64,000 bases of DNA from NCBI RefSeq assembly GCF_052117125.1, contig NZ_JBQKJT010000001.1:124001-188000 (forward strand), written 5' to 3'. The notes beneath the pieces were generated by a model. The model saw only the letters and a list, made by a program, of their open reading frames with translations. It searched no databases and was not told the origin of the DNA. Positions 55,659 through 64,000 of this stretch are shown here, piece by piece. The position numbers and the translations under genes were made by a program. Origin of the DNA: Avoscillospira_A sp052117125. GTDB taxonomy: Bacteria > Bacillota > Clostridia > Oscillospirales > Oscillospiraceae. Position 1 is the first letter of the stretch. Each line of letters starts with the position of its first letter.

Positions 55659-56302
55659 GCGTGAAGCGGTTAACGACAGATGATAAAAATTCCATTGTGT
55701 TTTCCTTTAACACATTTTATGCGAAGGACAGAGAAATTTGGATAAGAGGCGGAGGACCAGCGCCGGATTATCAAGATGTGACACTTGTACAGTGGATTCG
55801 ATCGGCTGCATCAAAGCACGGACTTGCCATAACTGCCGATGACCCGGAATGCCTGGGAGACGAAATGTACGATGCGCTCCAGGACGGAGACGAGACTGTA
55901 GAAGGTATTCTGGCTCTTATGCATCTTGCCGCGGTGCAAGCCACAGAAATGCGAGAAAGATTGAAACCCATTGAGGACATTTTGGGCGACGACTACGACC
56001 TTTACCGTCTGCGTGAGCTGATCGAGGCAGACCGGGAAGGGCGGTGCGTGGTGCTGCCGTGTAATATCAATGACCCGGTTTGGGTGACTATGGCATACGG
56101 GAAGCGATACAACCCTCCGATAGAAGGGCACGTCCAAAGATTTATTTTGCATGATGACGGAATTGTGTATCTCGAAGCAATTATATGGATGGATATTAGT
56201 GATGGGAAAAAAGAATACGGGTACAGCACAAACAGCTTTGGAAAGGTCGTATTCCTCACCCGTGAAGCCGCAGAAGCCGCGCTGCAAAAGGGGGCAGATT
56301 GA
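55655..56302 (+). CDS. Hypothetical phage protein
   Basis: 215 residues, ATGA overlap with the preceding gene. Acidic centre (DDPECLGDEMYDALQDGDE), then LPCNINDPVWVTMAYGKRYN and YGYSTNSFGKVVFLTREAAE, which recur in clostridial phage proteins that also carry a Zn-ribbon version. Function unknown. Confidence 0.6.
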   Translation: MSVKRLTTDDKNSIVFSFNTFYAKDREIWIRGGGPAPDYQDVTLVQWIRSAASKHGLAITADDPECLGDEMYDALQDGDETVEGILALMHLAAVQATEMRERLKPIEDILGDDYDLYRLRELIEADREGRCVVLPCNINDPVWVTMAYGKRYNPPIEGHVQRFILHDDGIVYLEAIIWMDISDGKKEYGYSTNSFGKVVFLTREAAEAALQKGAD

Positions 56303-56484
56303 TGGAATCCGCAAAGGGTAAAATCTGCCCCATGACCGGGGCCACCTGTACCGAAACCGTCTGTGCATGGTGGTGTGGTTGGGCCAAAGATTGTGCCGTT
56401 CCGCTACTGGCCGGTATGGTTGCCGACAGTGAGATTTGCCGGAATGTATTTGATGAGGTGCAAGAATGTTCTGGACAATCGTAA
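56302..56484 (+). CDS. Small Cys-rich protein
   Basis: 60 residues with CPMTGATCTETVCAWWCGW and ICRNVF...QECSG; many cysteines suggest a metal site. ATG 56302 immediately after the preceding stop; overlaps the next gene. Confidence 0.5.
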   Translation: MESAKGKICPMTGATCTETVCAWWCGWAKDCAVPLLAGMVADSEICRNVFDEVQECSGQS

Positions 56485-56681
56485 TCCTGATCTTGGCGAT
56501 TATGCTGTATCTCTCCTACCGGCTGGAAAAATCCCATCCGAAACTGGCAACCATTGCCATGTCTATCGCGCTGGCCGCAGCCGCCTTTTACATCTTAGGG
56601 ATGTCCATTACAGTATATTCGCCCAAAACATACCGATGCCCCGTCTGTTCTTCAGAACTACAGATGGAAACCACTACATAG
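56466..56681 (+). CDS. Small membrane protein with CxxC
   Basis: 71 residues: two membrane segments (about 3-18 and 28-48) and a C-terminal CPVCSSE motif. Role unknown. Confidence 0.5.
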   Translation: MFWTIVILILAIMLYLSYRLEKSHPKLATIAMSIALAAAAFYILGMSITVYSPKTYRCPVCSSELQMETTT

Positions 56682-56693
56682 GAGGTGCGGGAC

Positions 56694-56879
56694 ATGCAAC
56701 ACCGCGACCAGACATACCGCTGCCGGAAGTGTGCATACTCCGGGAAATACGACGGTACCAACATCTGCTGTATGTACTGGGAAATCATGGACCGGAAGCG
56801 GCCCTGCCCGCCGGGGGACGATTGCACAGAGTTTAAACAAAGAACCGTCCGTCATCGGAAAGTACCACAAAGAGTATAG
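56694..56879 (+). CDS. Small Cys-rich protein, last early gene
   Basis: 61 residues, RCRKCAYSGKYDGTNICCMY and CPPGDDCTEF; likely zinc-binding. SD AGGAGGTG before ATG 56694. Ends just before the convergent terminator. Confidence 0.55.
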   Translation: MQHRDQTYRCRKCAYSGKYDGTNICCMYWEIMDRKRPCPPGDDCTEFKQRTVRHRKVPQRV

Positions 56880-56884
56880 AAACT

Positions 56885-56917
56885 GCCCCCGGGAGCCATG
56901 CCATAGGCCCCGGGGGC
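56885..56917. terminator. Bidirectional terminator between early and late genes
   Basis: GCCCCCGGG / CCCGGGGGC with loop AGCCATGCCATAGGC; the 2142-residue gene ends on the other side at 56925. Weak U-tracts on both sides. Confidence 0.55.
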
Positions 56918-56924
56918 GTTCCTG

Positions 56925-59900
56925 TCAATCCCATTTCTTTTTTGCCTGCGAGTAAAACCGGTCTGCCCTATATTGGTCTCCCAGTTCCTGGTACAGTGCG
57001 TCGATGGCCTCGGCCTTTGTATCCTCCCCGCTCATAATGCGGTACAGCTTCAAAAACTCGTCCATGTCATATTGGCTGCTGCCCCAGTTGTCCCACACGG
57101 TTTTCTGTTTGTCGGTCATTGTATCATAATTATACGATTTCTGATAATCGGCCTGGAACATAGCGGCGTTGTATTCCTTTGGAGATAGGTCCAGCCCGTC
57201 AAGGTACTCAATAAATGCTTTCTTTTGGTCTGCACTCTCTTGATACTGATTTTCTATGCTGTCTGCCTTGGAAATAATGTCCACGATCTCGTCCACAGTC
57301 AACCCGGACTGGCCCATGGCTCCGCTGTACGGGTTCTTCGCTGCCCTGGTGTTGCTGTTCTTGCTGGACCACAGGGCGGCGGCGGTGTCTTTGTCGGCAA
57401 TCCCCGCCTTTTCGATTGCCATAATCGCCGTTGCGGAATCGGAAACCTGATTCTCTGTGTCCTCTTTGTCCATGACGCTGTATATCGCATCAAAGGCAGC
57501 GTAGTTTTCCAGACCGACACCTCTGTCGGCAGTCTGCATGGCCTTTGACGGAGTGTACTCCAGCCCCATAGATTGCAAAAGTTCCTGCTTTGCCACTTCC
57601 GCCGCCAGTTCTTTGGCGTTCACCATAAACTGTTCCTGCTCTTTTGGCGTCATGTTCTGCAATGCCCCGGAGTTATAGGCGGCTTCCAGAATGGAGCGCC
57701 GCGTCTGTCCGTAGGTGATCTGCCGGTCGTTGTACTGCTCCGCCGTCAACTTGTGTTCCACGCCGTCAACGGTAATGCTTCTGTCGGTGATACGGTCCGG
57801 GAGAACTGACTTGTTCCCGGTTTCATCGTACACCGCCTGGATGATCTCGTCTACCGGCGTAGTCTCGACAGTGCTTCCGTAGCCGGGGGACAGGAAGTTT
57901 TCAAGCCCTGTCAAGAGTTTGTTTCCGTTTTCCTCCACCCGTCCCCAGGCGTCAACAAACGGAATTTGGTTGTAATCGAAACCAGGGACCTTTGCCAAAG
58001 CACCGCCAAGCGCCTGCTGAAGACTGCGGCCAGTCTGTGTTCCGGCGTCTGTAAACGTGGTCATTCTGGCGTCCTCTGCCGTCCGCTCGATCTGACCGCC
58101 TAGTGTGGAGGTTAATCCCTGATTTATATAATCGATAGCAGCGTTCAAAACAAACTGCATGGCTCCATCGTCGGAATAGGACACGGAGGAAAAGGCGTCG
58201 TTGATACCCTGCAGCATGGACATTTGAATAATCGGGGCCGTCATCTGCTTTCCGATTTTCATAATGGAATCAAAACTAAGTCCTTCGCTGCTGCCATACT
58301 TCGCCAGCTCTGCACCCACAAACAGTGGAACGCTGACAGGTGCACTCCAGTCAATCGTATAGCTCTTGCCGTCGATCTCCAAGGAATAGCTCTGATGACC
58401 CTGCAGCTCGTCAAAATACTGCTGCTCCAAATCCTCATCGTCACCGCCGCGCAGGATACCGGATAGGAATAAACCGGCACCAAGTCCCAAAAGGCCGGTT
58501 CCCGTCAATCCAGCGGCCAGCTCGTCGATGATTTCCGCACCGGTAATGTCAGAGGAACCGCGCTTTTTCTTTACGCCGTCAATGGCCGATTTCACAATGG
58601 AGTACGGGGAGTATTCCGCGACCCGCATAAAAACATTTGCGGGAGTTCTTTTGAACGGCAAAGTTCCTTCCAGAACCACGTTTGCAGCCTTTTTCGGCAA
58701 GGTGTCTGCGTTCTTGAATCCAATGCTTGCCACCATGTCAGAAAATGCGTTGTGGTCACGGAACGTGGCTTTCTGCGCTTCCGTGATAGCGTATGCCCTG
58801 GCCTTATCCAAGAGGTCAGCGTCCACAGCTCCATCCGCAAGCTGACGGCCAGAAACGCCGTTTGCGTGAAGGTAAGAGGAAAGAGCGTCGGCGTATGTTG
58901 TGTAGGAAAAAAACAAATCGCCCTTGTCCATAGCAGAAGAAACAATTTTTCGTCTTGCCTCTTGAAATCTCCATCCGGCGTCGTATAATTTCCTAATAAA
59001 TTTTACAGTTGTTGAACTGTCCTCCTGCGTTCCCCACTTTGCGTTGCTCTTGAATATGGTGCGCTTATCCTGGATTTCCTTGTTAATGGCGCTGCGGTCA
59101 GAAAACTTTCCGGCTCCCAGCAGAATGTCGCGCACATTTCTGGCGTCTGTCCACGCGGAAAAAAACAGGTCCTTGTCCAAATAGAAGGATTTTGACCGCT
59201 GCAGGCCGTCGCCGCCAAACAACCGGCTGCCGTTGTCCACCATGGATTCAATGCCGGTTGCAATGGCGTTTTTGCCCATTCTGGCGCCCTGCATCACCGC
59301 ATTGCCGACAACATTTTTGACTTGCGTTTTCAGATTGCCCAGCATATGCAGATACCGCAAGGCCGTAAACCGCTCCATAAAGGTGCTGGGGATCTGGTCG
59401 GCAATGTCCTGCTTGATCTGGTCCAGGATGTTGTCGCGCTGCTGGTCGGTTTCTGCTTCCAGATACGCCTGGGCCAATTCCGGGCTCACCTTGTACTTTT
59501 TCTCACCAAACAAATAGGTGTTCAGCCCGTCCCGAATGGCCGCATCGGAAAATCCGCCGGACGCAATGGCGGCGCGGAGTTGGTCAAGGTTGCCTTTTGG
59601 TTTTGCTTTTCCTTTCAAAGAATTGTTGATGGAATTGGTGACGGTGCTGTTCAGCCAATTCCGATACTGGGCAATGGCGTCCTCGTTTCCTTCGTACTTT
59701 TCCTCCAAAAGCTGCTGGGCGTCCTGCCATACATCATCGTAGAAGTCTCTGTTTTCCAGATAGTCCTTGATCCGGTCAAAGTCCGTTTTGGCATCGCCTG
59801 TGCGCTGCACCCTTTCTCCTGCGGTCTGATAGGCAAAACGCTTCAAGTCCGCGAGGATCTCCTGCATGGTGGTTTTTCTGCCGGGTGCCTGTTGCTGCCG

Positions 59901-62900
59901 GTCAACCGATGCAGTCAGCCGGTCCGCAGCCTCCATCCACCATTCCTGTGCCGGAATGTTTTCATCCATGACAGCAGCGGAAACGCTTTTGCCGACGGAT
60001 TTTGCAGCGCTTTCCACATTGCGCTGGTTGTTCCTGCTCTGGTCGGCGGCGTTCATGTTTCGCACGGTCTTTTCCACCATATACAGCTTTCCGGCAGGCG
60101 TAAGCTGGTTCATAAGGGAAATGACCTGCACCGCTCTGGCGTAGTCTCTGGTGTTCTGTTGCAGGGTGTCGAGAATGTTGTACGCCGTCACATCGTCACC
60201 GGCTGCAACCGCTTCATTGTAGAGGGCAAGACCAAGGGCGTTGTTGTCCACGGCAGCAGTGCCGCCACGGTCGATGTTCCTGTAGTATTGGGAAAGTGCG
60301 TCTGGAAATCCGACGGATTTTATGCGATCCTGAGCTCGCTGCTGCACCACGTCATTGGGCAGCACCGCATATGACAAATCGCCCTTTACGATCTGATCCT
60401 CGATCAAAGAGGCCATGGTGTTGCTGGTGTTGCGAGAGTTCAGCGCCGTCGCAGCTGTTTTGGAAATGCGGTTTCCATACTGATTTTCGGTCGGAACCTC
60501 TATTGGTGCCCGCCCGAATTGCTCTTGTGCAACAGACGCCGCTTTCTCGTTGATCGGGTGAAATGCGCTGGACTGCTCCTGCAACTGAGAAAACGGGTCA
60601 AATCCGCTTTCAGCCGCGCCGACGCTGGTAGTCTCTCCGGGCTGCGCCGCCTGGTCCATGGCGTCCATAGACAAATCAGTATCCTGCTCAGGAATATTGG
60701 ACGCATCATAATTAAAATATCGAGCCTCATCCCCTAGCTTTGTAACAAAATACGTCTTATTTTTCCGCTGACTAATCATACCAGAATGAATAGCGGCTTG
60801 AACATCCTTGAGATGCCTTATTCCATGTTCTCTTGCATAGGAAGTAATATCATCCCAAGTGGGATTCTCCCCAGTAAAATCAACAAAAGCATCTATAAAC
60901 CTAACGCCATTATATGCGCTCTGCGTGTTCTGCACAGTGTTTCCGTTGGGGATTTGTGCGAAATTCGCGTTGTTTTCCACACCGGCTTGTGGTACACTAT
61001 CCATAGAAATAGAGTCGCTGATGTTTACGGGCTGTACCGATTGCAAATTTGCTGAGGAGGTCCGCGTAGGAGGCTCTATCCCAGAATCTGATGAGGCACC
61101 GTTGGAACTGCGGCGATGGCCGCCTCCTACATCGCCCAAGGATTCGCCAAACGCGCCATTCCTGACGTCTTGGACGTGCATCTGGGGGACAGCTTTCGCT
61201 GCATCACCTGGAAGGGAATTGGCGCTGTTTTTTTGCCCATCCAGCACATCAAGAACCGTCTGCACGGCCTCCGGCGGCTGATAGGCGGTGGCGGTATCTG
61301 CGGGGGCCTGTGCCGTCTCCTGCCGGCCATTGAGCACATCCAAAACCGCCTGTGCGCCGGGAGAGAACGTCTCGTCAGGGCTTTGCATCCGCGCAACGGT
61401 CTCTTTGACCGCCGCCCGGCGCTGCGCCTGGGTCATGCCGTCCGTCAGCGTCAGGCCGTTTTGCTGAAGATCAGCAACCGCCGCCGGGTCATTGAGAATC
61501 GCGGTGGCAGTGTTGTTGCTCACAGCGCCGCGCTGGTTAAACTCTGCGGCTGCTTTTTCCAGTATGGACGCCGGTTGTACCGTCTGGACACTCCCGCCCT
61601 GCTGCGTCTCCATGGGCGTCTCCGTTGCCGTTTGAATGTTCGGAGAAGATGGACCAGTTTGATTTCCATTCGTGGAAAAATAGTTAAGTCCCCTGACTGC
61701 GCCTCCCATAATACCGCCGGATAGAGCGCCGCCGACACCAGCTAATACAACTTGTCCAACATTGTCTAAAAAAGCCTTTTTCTCCGCTTCCTTTTGGCTC
61801 ATGCCGCTGGATTTGTAGGCATCAACAGCGCGCGCATAGTTGCTGTTGCCCTGCATAATAACGCTGTCGCTGATAATATTGGAAATCTCCGTCAGCATTT
61901 CCTCAGACGCTTCAACGCCTGATTGCTTTGCAACTTCCTTTACCAACGATTTCACACTGTTTACATCTTTGATGGACAAAAGCCGGTCGACAGAGAATTT
62001 CTCAAAAACGGCTTCTGCCGCGCCAGCGGCCAGACCGCCCCAAATCGCCTGGTTGCTTGTGCCGCCCCGCTGGATGATATCCGCCGCCGTGGAAGACGCA
62101 GCCGCGCCGCCCATGAACATCGTGGCCGCAGGACCCACCGTGGACACTAGACCGACGCTGTCTGCAACACTCATGCCGGTCTGGTATAGAAACGATGCCA
62201 CATTGCCCCAGTTGGTCTGGATATCGTCCGATACCACGCCCCGAATCTGGTTAACCGCATTGGTATTTACCATGTCATAGACATTGGGGGGCACATAATT
62301 TTTTAAATCTTTCGGGTCATTCCCGATGCTTTCCGCTGCCAGTTCCAGAAATTCCACGCCCTGCAAAGGAGACCGCAAAACAGACGAGATAGAAGAAACA
62401 ATCGGGTGTTCCTTTGCCCACTTCTGCCGTGCTTCACTTTCCTGCTGGTACTGCTTCGCCTTTTCCTGCGTGTCCTGGTACTGGCTCATCCGGTCAAACT
62501 GATAGCCCGCTGTTGCCAACCCTTTTCGCAGGTTTTCCAGCTCCTTTTCCATCTGCCCCCGGATATTGGAGATTTTCAAATCGCCGTACATGGATGCGTT
62601 GGCAAAGTCCTGAGCCGTGATACCGTACTTCTCCATCACATCTTTTGCCACTACAAAGGGGTCCTCGGTTTCCATCGGGTCTGCGTTGTTATACAACTGA
62701 ATCGCCCGGTCCAGTGCTTCTAAATCCTTTTGCAACGTTCTAGCGGAATCATACGTTTGTCCTGTCCCCTGATCTCTTGATAGATTATACCGCTGCAACT
62801 CGTTTTCCAGCTGATAATACTGTTCGACCGCGCTGGCCTGGTCCGCCTTTAGCCCGGCAATCTCCTGTTTGATTTCCTCTGTCGTTCTGGTAGTTGTTAC

Positions 62901-63353
62901 CGGCTGCTGCGTACTCCAGCTGTTGCGCACAAACGGCGCGCCCTTTCTAGCTGCGGATAGTTCCTGTTCCGCTGCTTTTATCTGTGCATCATAGTCAATT
63001 TTCTTACGAATTGAAGTCGTACCGTCAACCGTGCGACCAATCAAAAATGGGTTATCCGGTGCGCTGTTATAGTCCCGGATAAACTCGTTCATCTGTTGCC
63101 CTTGCGTCTGCTGAAAGGCATTTTTCACCGCCTCCGCCATTTTATCTGCGGACGAAAGCAGCGATTGTGTACCGGGCGAGGAAAATCGGCTGTCCGTATT
63201 GCCGCCGGTAGCCTGCTCCAGCAGGGACGGCGCTTTTTGCGTCGTCCCTGTGGATGCCGTAGGTTTTTTGGCCGTACTTTGGACGATCTGTCGGTTTTTC
63301 TCCTGGTCCTTTTCGTATTGGCTCAGTCCCTGTACCCATGTAAACTTTACCAT
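56925..63353 (-). CDS. Giant polyvalent virion/ejection protein with LPD38-like end
   Basis: 2142 residues. N-terminal coiled coil and Gln/Asn-rich linker (about 1-200), then hydrophobic glycine-rich stretches (about 390-420 and 510-540: VGLVSTVGPAATMFMGGAA, QVVLAGVGGALSGG), a long charged middle with IRHLKDVQAAIHSGMISQRK, and a C-terminal region (YSPYSIVKSAIDGVKKKRGS, LLGLGAGLFLSGILRGG, YFDELQGHQSYSLEIDGKSY) matching large polyvalent protein domain 38 as I recall it. Probably ejected with DNA or part of the internal core. Late gene, minus strand, one of the longest in the region. Confidence 0.65.
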   Translation of the reverse strand: MVKFTWVQGLSQYEKDQEKNRQIVQSTAKKPTASTGTTQKAPSLLEQATGGNTDSRFSSPGTQSLLSSADKMAEAVKNAFQQTQGQQMNEFIRDYNSAPDNPFLIGRTVDGTTSIRKKIDYDAQIKAAEQELSAARKGAPFVRNSWSTQQPVTTTRTTEEIKQEIAGLKADQASAVEQYYQLENELQRYNLSRDQGTGQTYDSARTLQKDLEALDRAIQLYNNADPMETEDPFVVAKDVMEKYGITAQDFANASMYGDLKISNIRGQMEKELENLRKGLATAGYQFDRMSQYQDTQEKAKQYQQESEARQKWAKEHPIVSSISSVLRSPLQGVEFLELAAESIGNDPKDLKNYVPPNVYDMVNTNAVNQIRGVVSDDIQTNWGNVASFLYQTGMSVADSVGLVSTVGPAATMFMGGAAASSTAADIIQRGGTSNQAIWGGLAAGAAEAVFEKFSVDRLLSIKDVNSVKSLVKEVAKQSGVEASEEMLTEISNIISDSVIMQGNSNYARAVDAYKSSGMSQKEAEKKAFLDNVGQVVLAGVGGALSGGIMGGAVRGLNYFSTNGNQTGPSSPNIQTATETPMETQQGGSVQTVQPASILEKAAAEFNQRGAVSNNTATAILNDPAAVADLQQNGLTLTDGMTQAQRRAAVKETVARMQSPDETFSPGAQAVLDVLNGRQETAQAPADTATAYQPPEAVQTVLDVLDGQKNSANSLPGDAAKAVPQMHVQDVRNGAFGESLGDVGGGHRRSSNGASSDSGIEPPTRTSSANLQSVQPVNISDSISMDSVPQAGVENNANFAQIPNGNTVQNTQSAYNGVRFIDAFVDFTGENPTWDDITSYAREHGIRHLKDVQAAIHSGMISQRKNKTYFVTKLGDEARYFNYDASNIPEQDTDLSMDAMDQAAQPGETTSVGAAESGFDPFSQLQEQSSAFHPINEKAASVAQEQFGRAPIEVPTENQYGNRISKTAATALNSRNTSNTMASLIEDQIVKGDLSYAVLPNDVVQQRAQDRIKSVGFPDALSQYYRNIDRGGTAAVDNNALGLALYNEAVAAGDDVTAYNILDTLQQNTRDYARAVQVISLMNQLTPAGKLYMVEKTVRNMNAADQSRNNQRNVESAAKSVGKSVSAAVMDENIPAQEWWMEAADRLTASVDRQQQAPGRKTTMQEILADLKRFAYQTAGERVQRTGDAKTDFDRIKDYLENRDFYDDVWQDAQQLLEEKYEGNEDAIAQYRNWLNSTVTNSINNSLKGKAKPKGNLDQLRAAIASGGFSDAAIRDGLNTYLFGEKKYKVSPELAQAYLEAETDQQRDNILDQIKQDIADQIPSTFMERFTALRYLHMLGNLKTQVKNVVGNAVMQGARMGKNAIATGIESMVDNGSRLFGGDGLQRSKSFYLDKDLFFSAWTDARNVRDILLGAGKFSDRSAINKEIQDKRTIFKSNAKWGTQEDSSTTVKFIRKLYDAGWRFQEARRKIVSSAMDKGDLFFSYTTYADALSSYLHANGVSGRQLADGAVDADLLDKARAYAITEAQKATFRDHNAFSDMVASIGFKNADTLPKKAANVVLEGTLPFKRTPANVFMRVAEYSPYSIVKSAIDGVKKKRGSSDITGAEIIDELAAGLTGTGLLGLGAGLFLSGILRGGDDEDLEQQYFDELQGHQSYSLEIDGKSYTIDWSAPVSVPLFVGAELAKYGSSEGLSFDSIMKIGKQMTAPIIQMSMLQGINDAFSSVSYSDDGAMQFVLNAAIDYINQGLTSTLGGQIERTAEDARMTTFTDAGTQTGRSLQQALGGALAKVPGFDYNQIPFVDAWGRVEENGNKLLTGLENFLSPGYGSTVETTPVDEIIQAVYDETGNKSVLPDRITDRSITVDGVEHKLTAEQYNDRQITYGQTRRSILEAAYNSGALQNMTPKEQEQFMVNAKELAAEVAKQELLQSMGLEYTPSKAMQTADRGVGLENYAAFDAIYSVMDKEDTENQVSDSATAIMAIEKAGIADKDTAAALWSSKNSNTRAAKNPYSGAMGQSGLTVDEIVDIISKADSIENQYQESADQKKAFIEYLDGLDLSPKEYNAAMFQADYQKSYNYDTMTDKQKTVWDNWGSSQYDMDEFLKLYRIMSGEDTKAEAIDALYQELGDQYRADRFYSQAKKKWD

Positions 63354-63365
63354 AGAATCACCCCA

Positions 63366-64000
63366 TCAACTGATAATGTACCCAAAATACTTGGCCTTTT
63401 GTTTCACCTGGTTTGCTATGCTGGGATTAGCGCCGATCTTGTCCCAGTTGTTTTGAATAATCTTCATGGCAGTCTCGTCCATGTTGTTGCCAAAATAGAA
63501 GTCAATTTGGCGCAAAATCTCGTCAAGCTGCTTCTGTGCCTCTTTCTGTGCCTCTTCCTGTGCCGTGCTGTTTCGTTCAAGCCAGGAATTATAATCATCA
63601 TAAAGACCCGTAGACTTGGAAAATCCATATTTCTTATAATTATTTTCAATAAAACTCTCAGGATAGCCGCTTGCCATAGCCGCCTTAAACAATCCTTCGT
63701 AATCGTTAGAGATGCTGGGGGTGTCCACACCTCCAGAACCGCCGCCGCCAGAGGAACCGCCTCCGCCGCCTCTGCCGCCGGAGCTGCTGGTAATGGTGTT
63801 TGCCATCTTCCAGGCGTTGTTCATCTGGTCAATCTTACTCTGGTCCCATCCGAACAACTTGCCGTAGGCGCTGTAATCGCCGGACGCCGCCAGCAGTTCC
63901 GCCGCCGCCAAATCCTTCTGATACTGATCCTGCTGCTGCTGATACTGCCACTGCTCCTGTGTAAAGCCCAGCTGCTTGTCGTTGTAATACTGGTCAAGAA
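63366..64000 (-). CDS. Phage virion protein, Gln-rich (N-terminus off window)
   Basis: Partial; the open frame continues to the right edge. 211 residues visible: GYPESFIENNYKKYGFSKST near the C-terminus, LLAASGDYSAYGKLFGWDQS before it, and a Gly/Ser linker and long Gln-rich helix (QEQWQYQQQQDQYQKDL). Resembles the coiled-coil virion protein at the left edge, as if the two prophages share this module. Precedes the giant polyvalent gene by 12 bases in transcription order. Confidence 0.55.
   Translation of the reverse strand, partial: LDQYYNDKQLGFTQEQWQYQQQQDQYQKDLAAAELLAASGDYSAYGKLFGWDQSKIDQMNNAWKMANTITSSSGGRGGGGGSSGGGGSGGVDTPSISNDYEGLFKAAMASGYPESFIENNYKKYGFSKSTGLYDDYNSWLERNSTAQEEAQKEAQKQLDEILRQIDFYFGNNMDETAMKIIQNNWDKIGANPSIANQVKQKAKYFGYIIS

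Larger units (their letters stand above)
41304..64000. mobile_element. Right prophage integrated at tRNA-Arg(ACG) (partial)
   Basis: Starts at the tRNA remnant with an integrase reading toward the junction, followed by an accessory island, cI/cro-type switch, antirepressor, plus-strand early genes to 56879, and convergent minus-strand late genes to the right edge. No mosaic host repeats were found inside it. The far attachment site lies beyond the window. Confidence 0.9.

Overview
The window looks like a chromosome segment of a GC-rich, spore-lineage Firmicute, most likely a gut Oscillospiraceae/Ruminococcaceae relative. This rests on the spmA/spmB pair, an AbrB/SpoVT-type regulator, an RnfCDG-type membrane redox cluster with ApbE, Clostridia-type sigma-A promoters, strong SD sequences and phage genes typical of gut Clostridia. 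No database search was possible, so names rest on motifs and recalled family resemblance.

Layout. (1) 1-12.2 kb: late structural operon of a podovirus-like prophage, all on the minus strand: small terminase, large terminase, scaffold-like protein, major capsid with an Ig/chitobiase-like C-terminal tail, small membrane protein, portal, tail fibre/spike, holin, amidase endolysin, stabilisation-type protein, connector-like protein, and a virion protein running off the left edge. (2) 12.7-41.3 kb: host core. It holds a HAD phosphatase, two divergent AI-2E-family permeases, abrB, spmA-spmB, lipoproteins, argS, a DUF2148 protein, a DUF1934 protein, ddl, a dCache-like GGDEF protein behind a terminator-bearing leader, an aldose epimerase, a DUF2500 protein, a RepA_N-like gene with three iteron-like repeats, a redox cluster (rnfC, rnfD, rnfG, a 5-TM protein, apbE, a two-repeat lipoprotein, a Gx-type transporter, a NusG-II protein and a four-cluster polyferredoxin), a phosphatase-GNAT fusion, an OMP-decarboxylase-like protein lacking the catalytic lysine, and an M20 amidohydrolase behind a terminator-bearing leader. 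(3) 41.26 kb to the right edge: a second prophage integrated at the 3' end of a tRNA-Arg(ACG) gene. It has an integrase, a small accessory island (PBECR3-like, membrane-anchored Mrr-like nuclease), a cI/cro-like switch with operators, an antirepressor, an early/replication module (DUF1351, broken recT, MBL hydrolase, ssb, replisome organiser, Dcm with an overlapping second frame, resolvase-like nuclease, many small Zn-ribbon proteins), then convergent late genes including a 2142-residue polyvalent protein.

The most striking non-coding signal is a mosaic repeat family, about 18 copies between 8 and 40 kb. Each copy combines a T-rich terminator-like hairpin (core GTTTTACTCGATTTTTT), a G-rich hairpin, and one or more 18-nt hairpins with 7-bp stems that differ between copies but stay paired and always close on the loop CGCA (TGCG on the other strand). 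Some copies carry a long arm of about 100 nt, and two carry the same 169-bp nested module with inverted ends. The copies sit between genes, mostly right behind stop codons. They also lie inside the left prophage operon, but I saw none in the right prophage.

The main system candidates are the RnfCDG/ApbE flavin electron-transfer module without visible rnfA, rnfE or rnfB, the mosaic hairpin repeat family, and the dual-frame Dcm locus in the second prophage.
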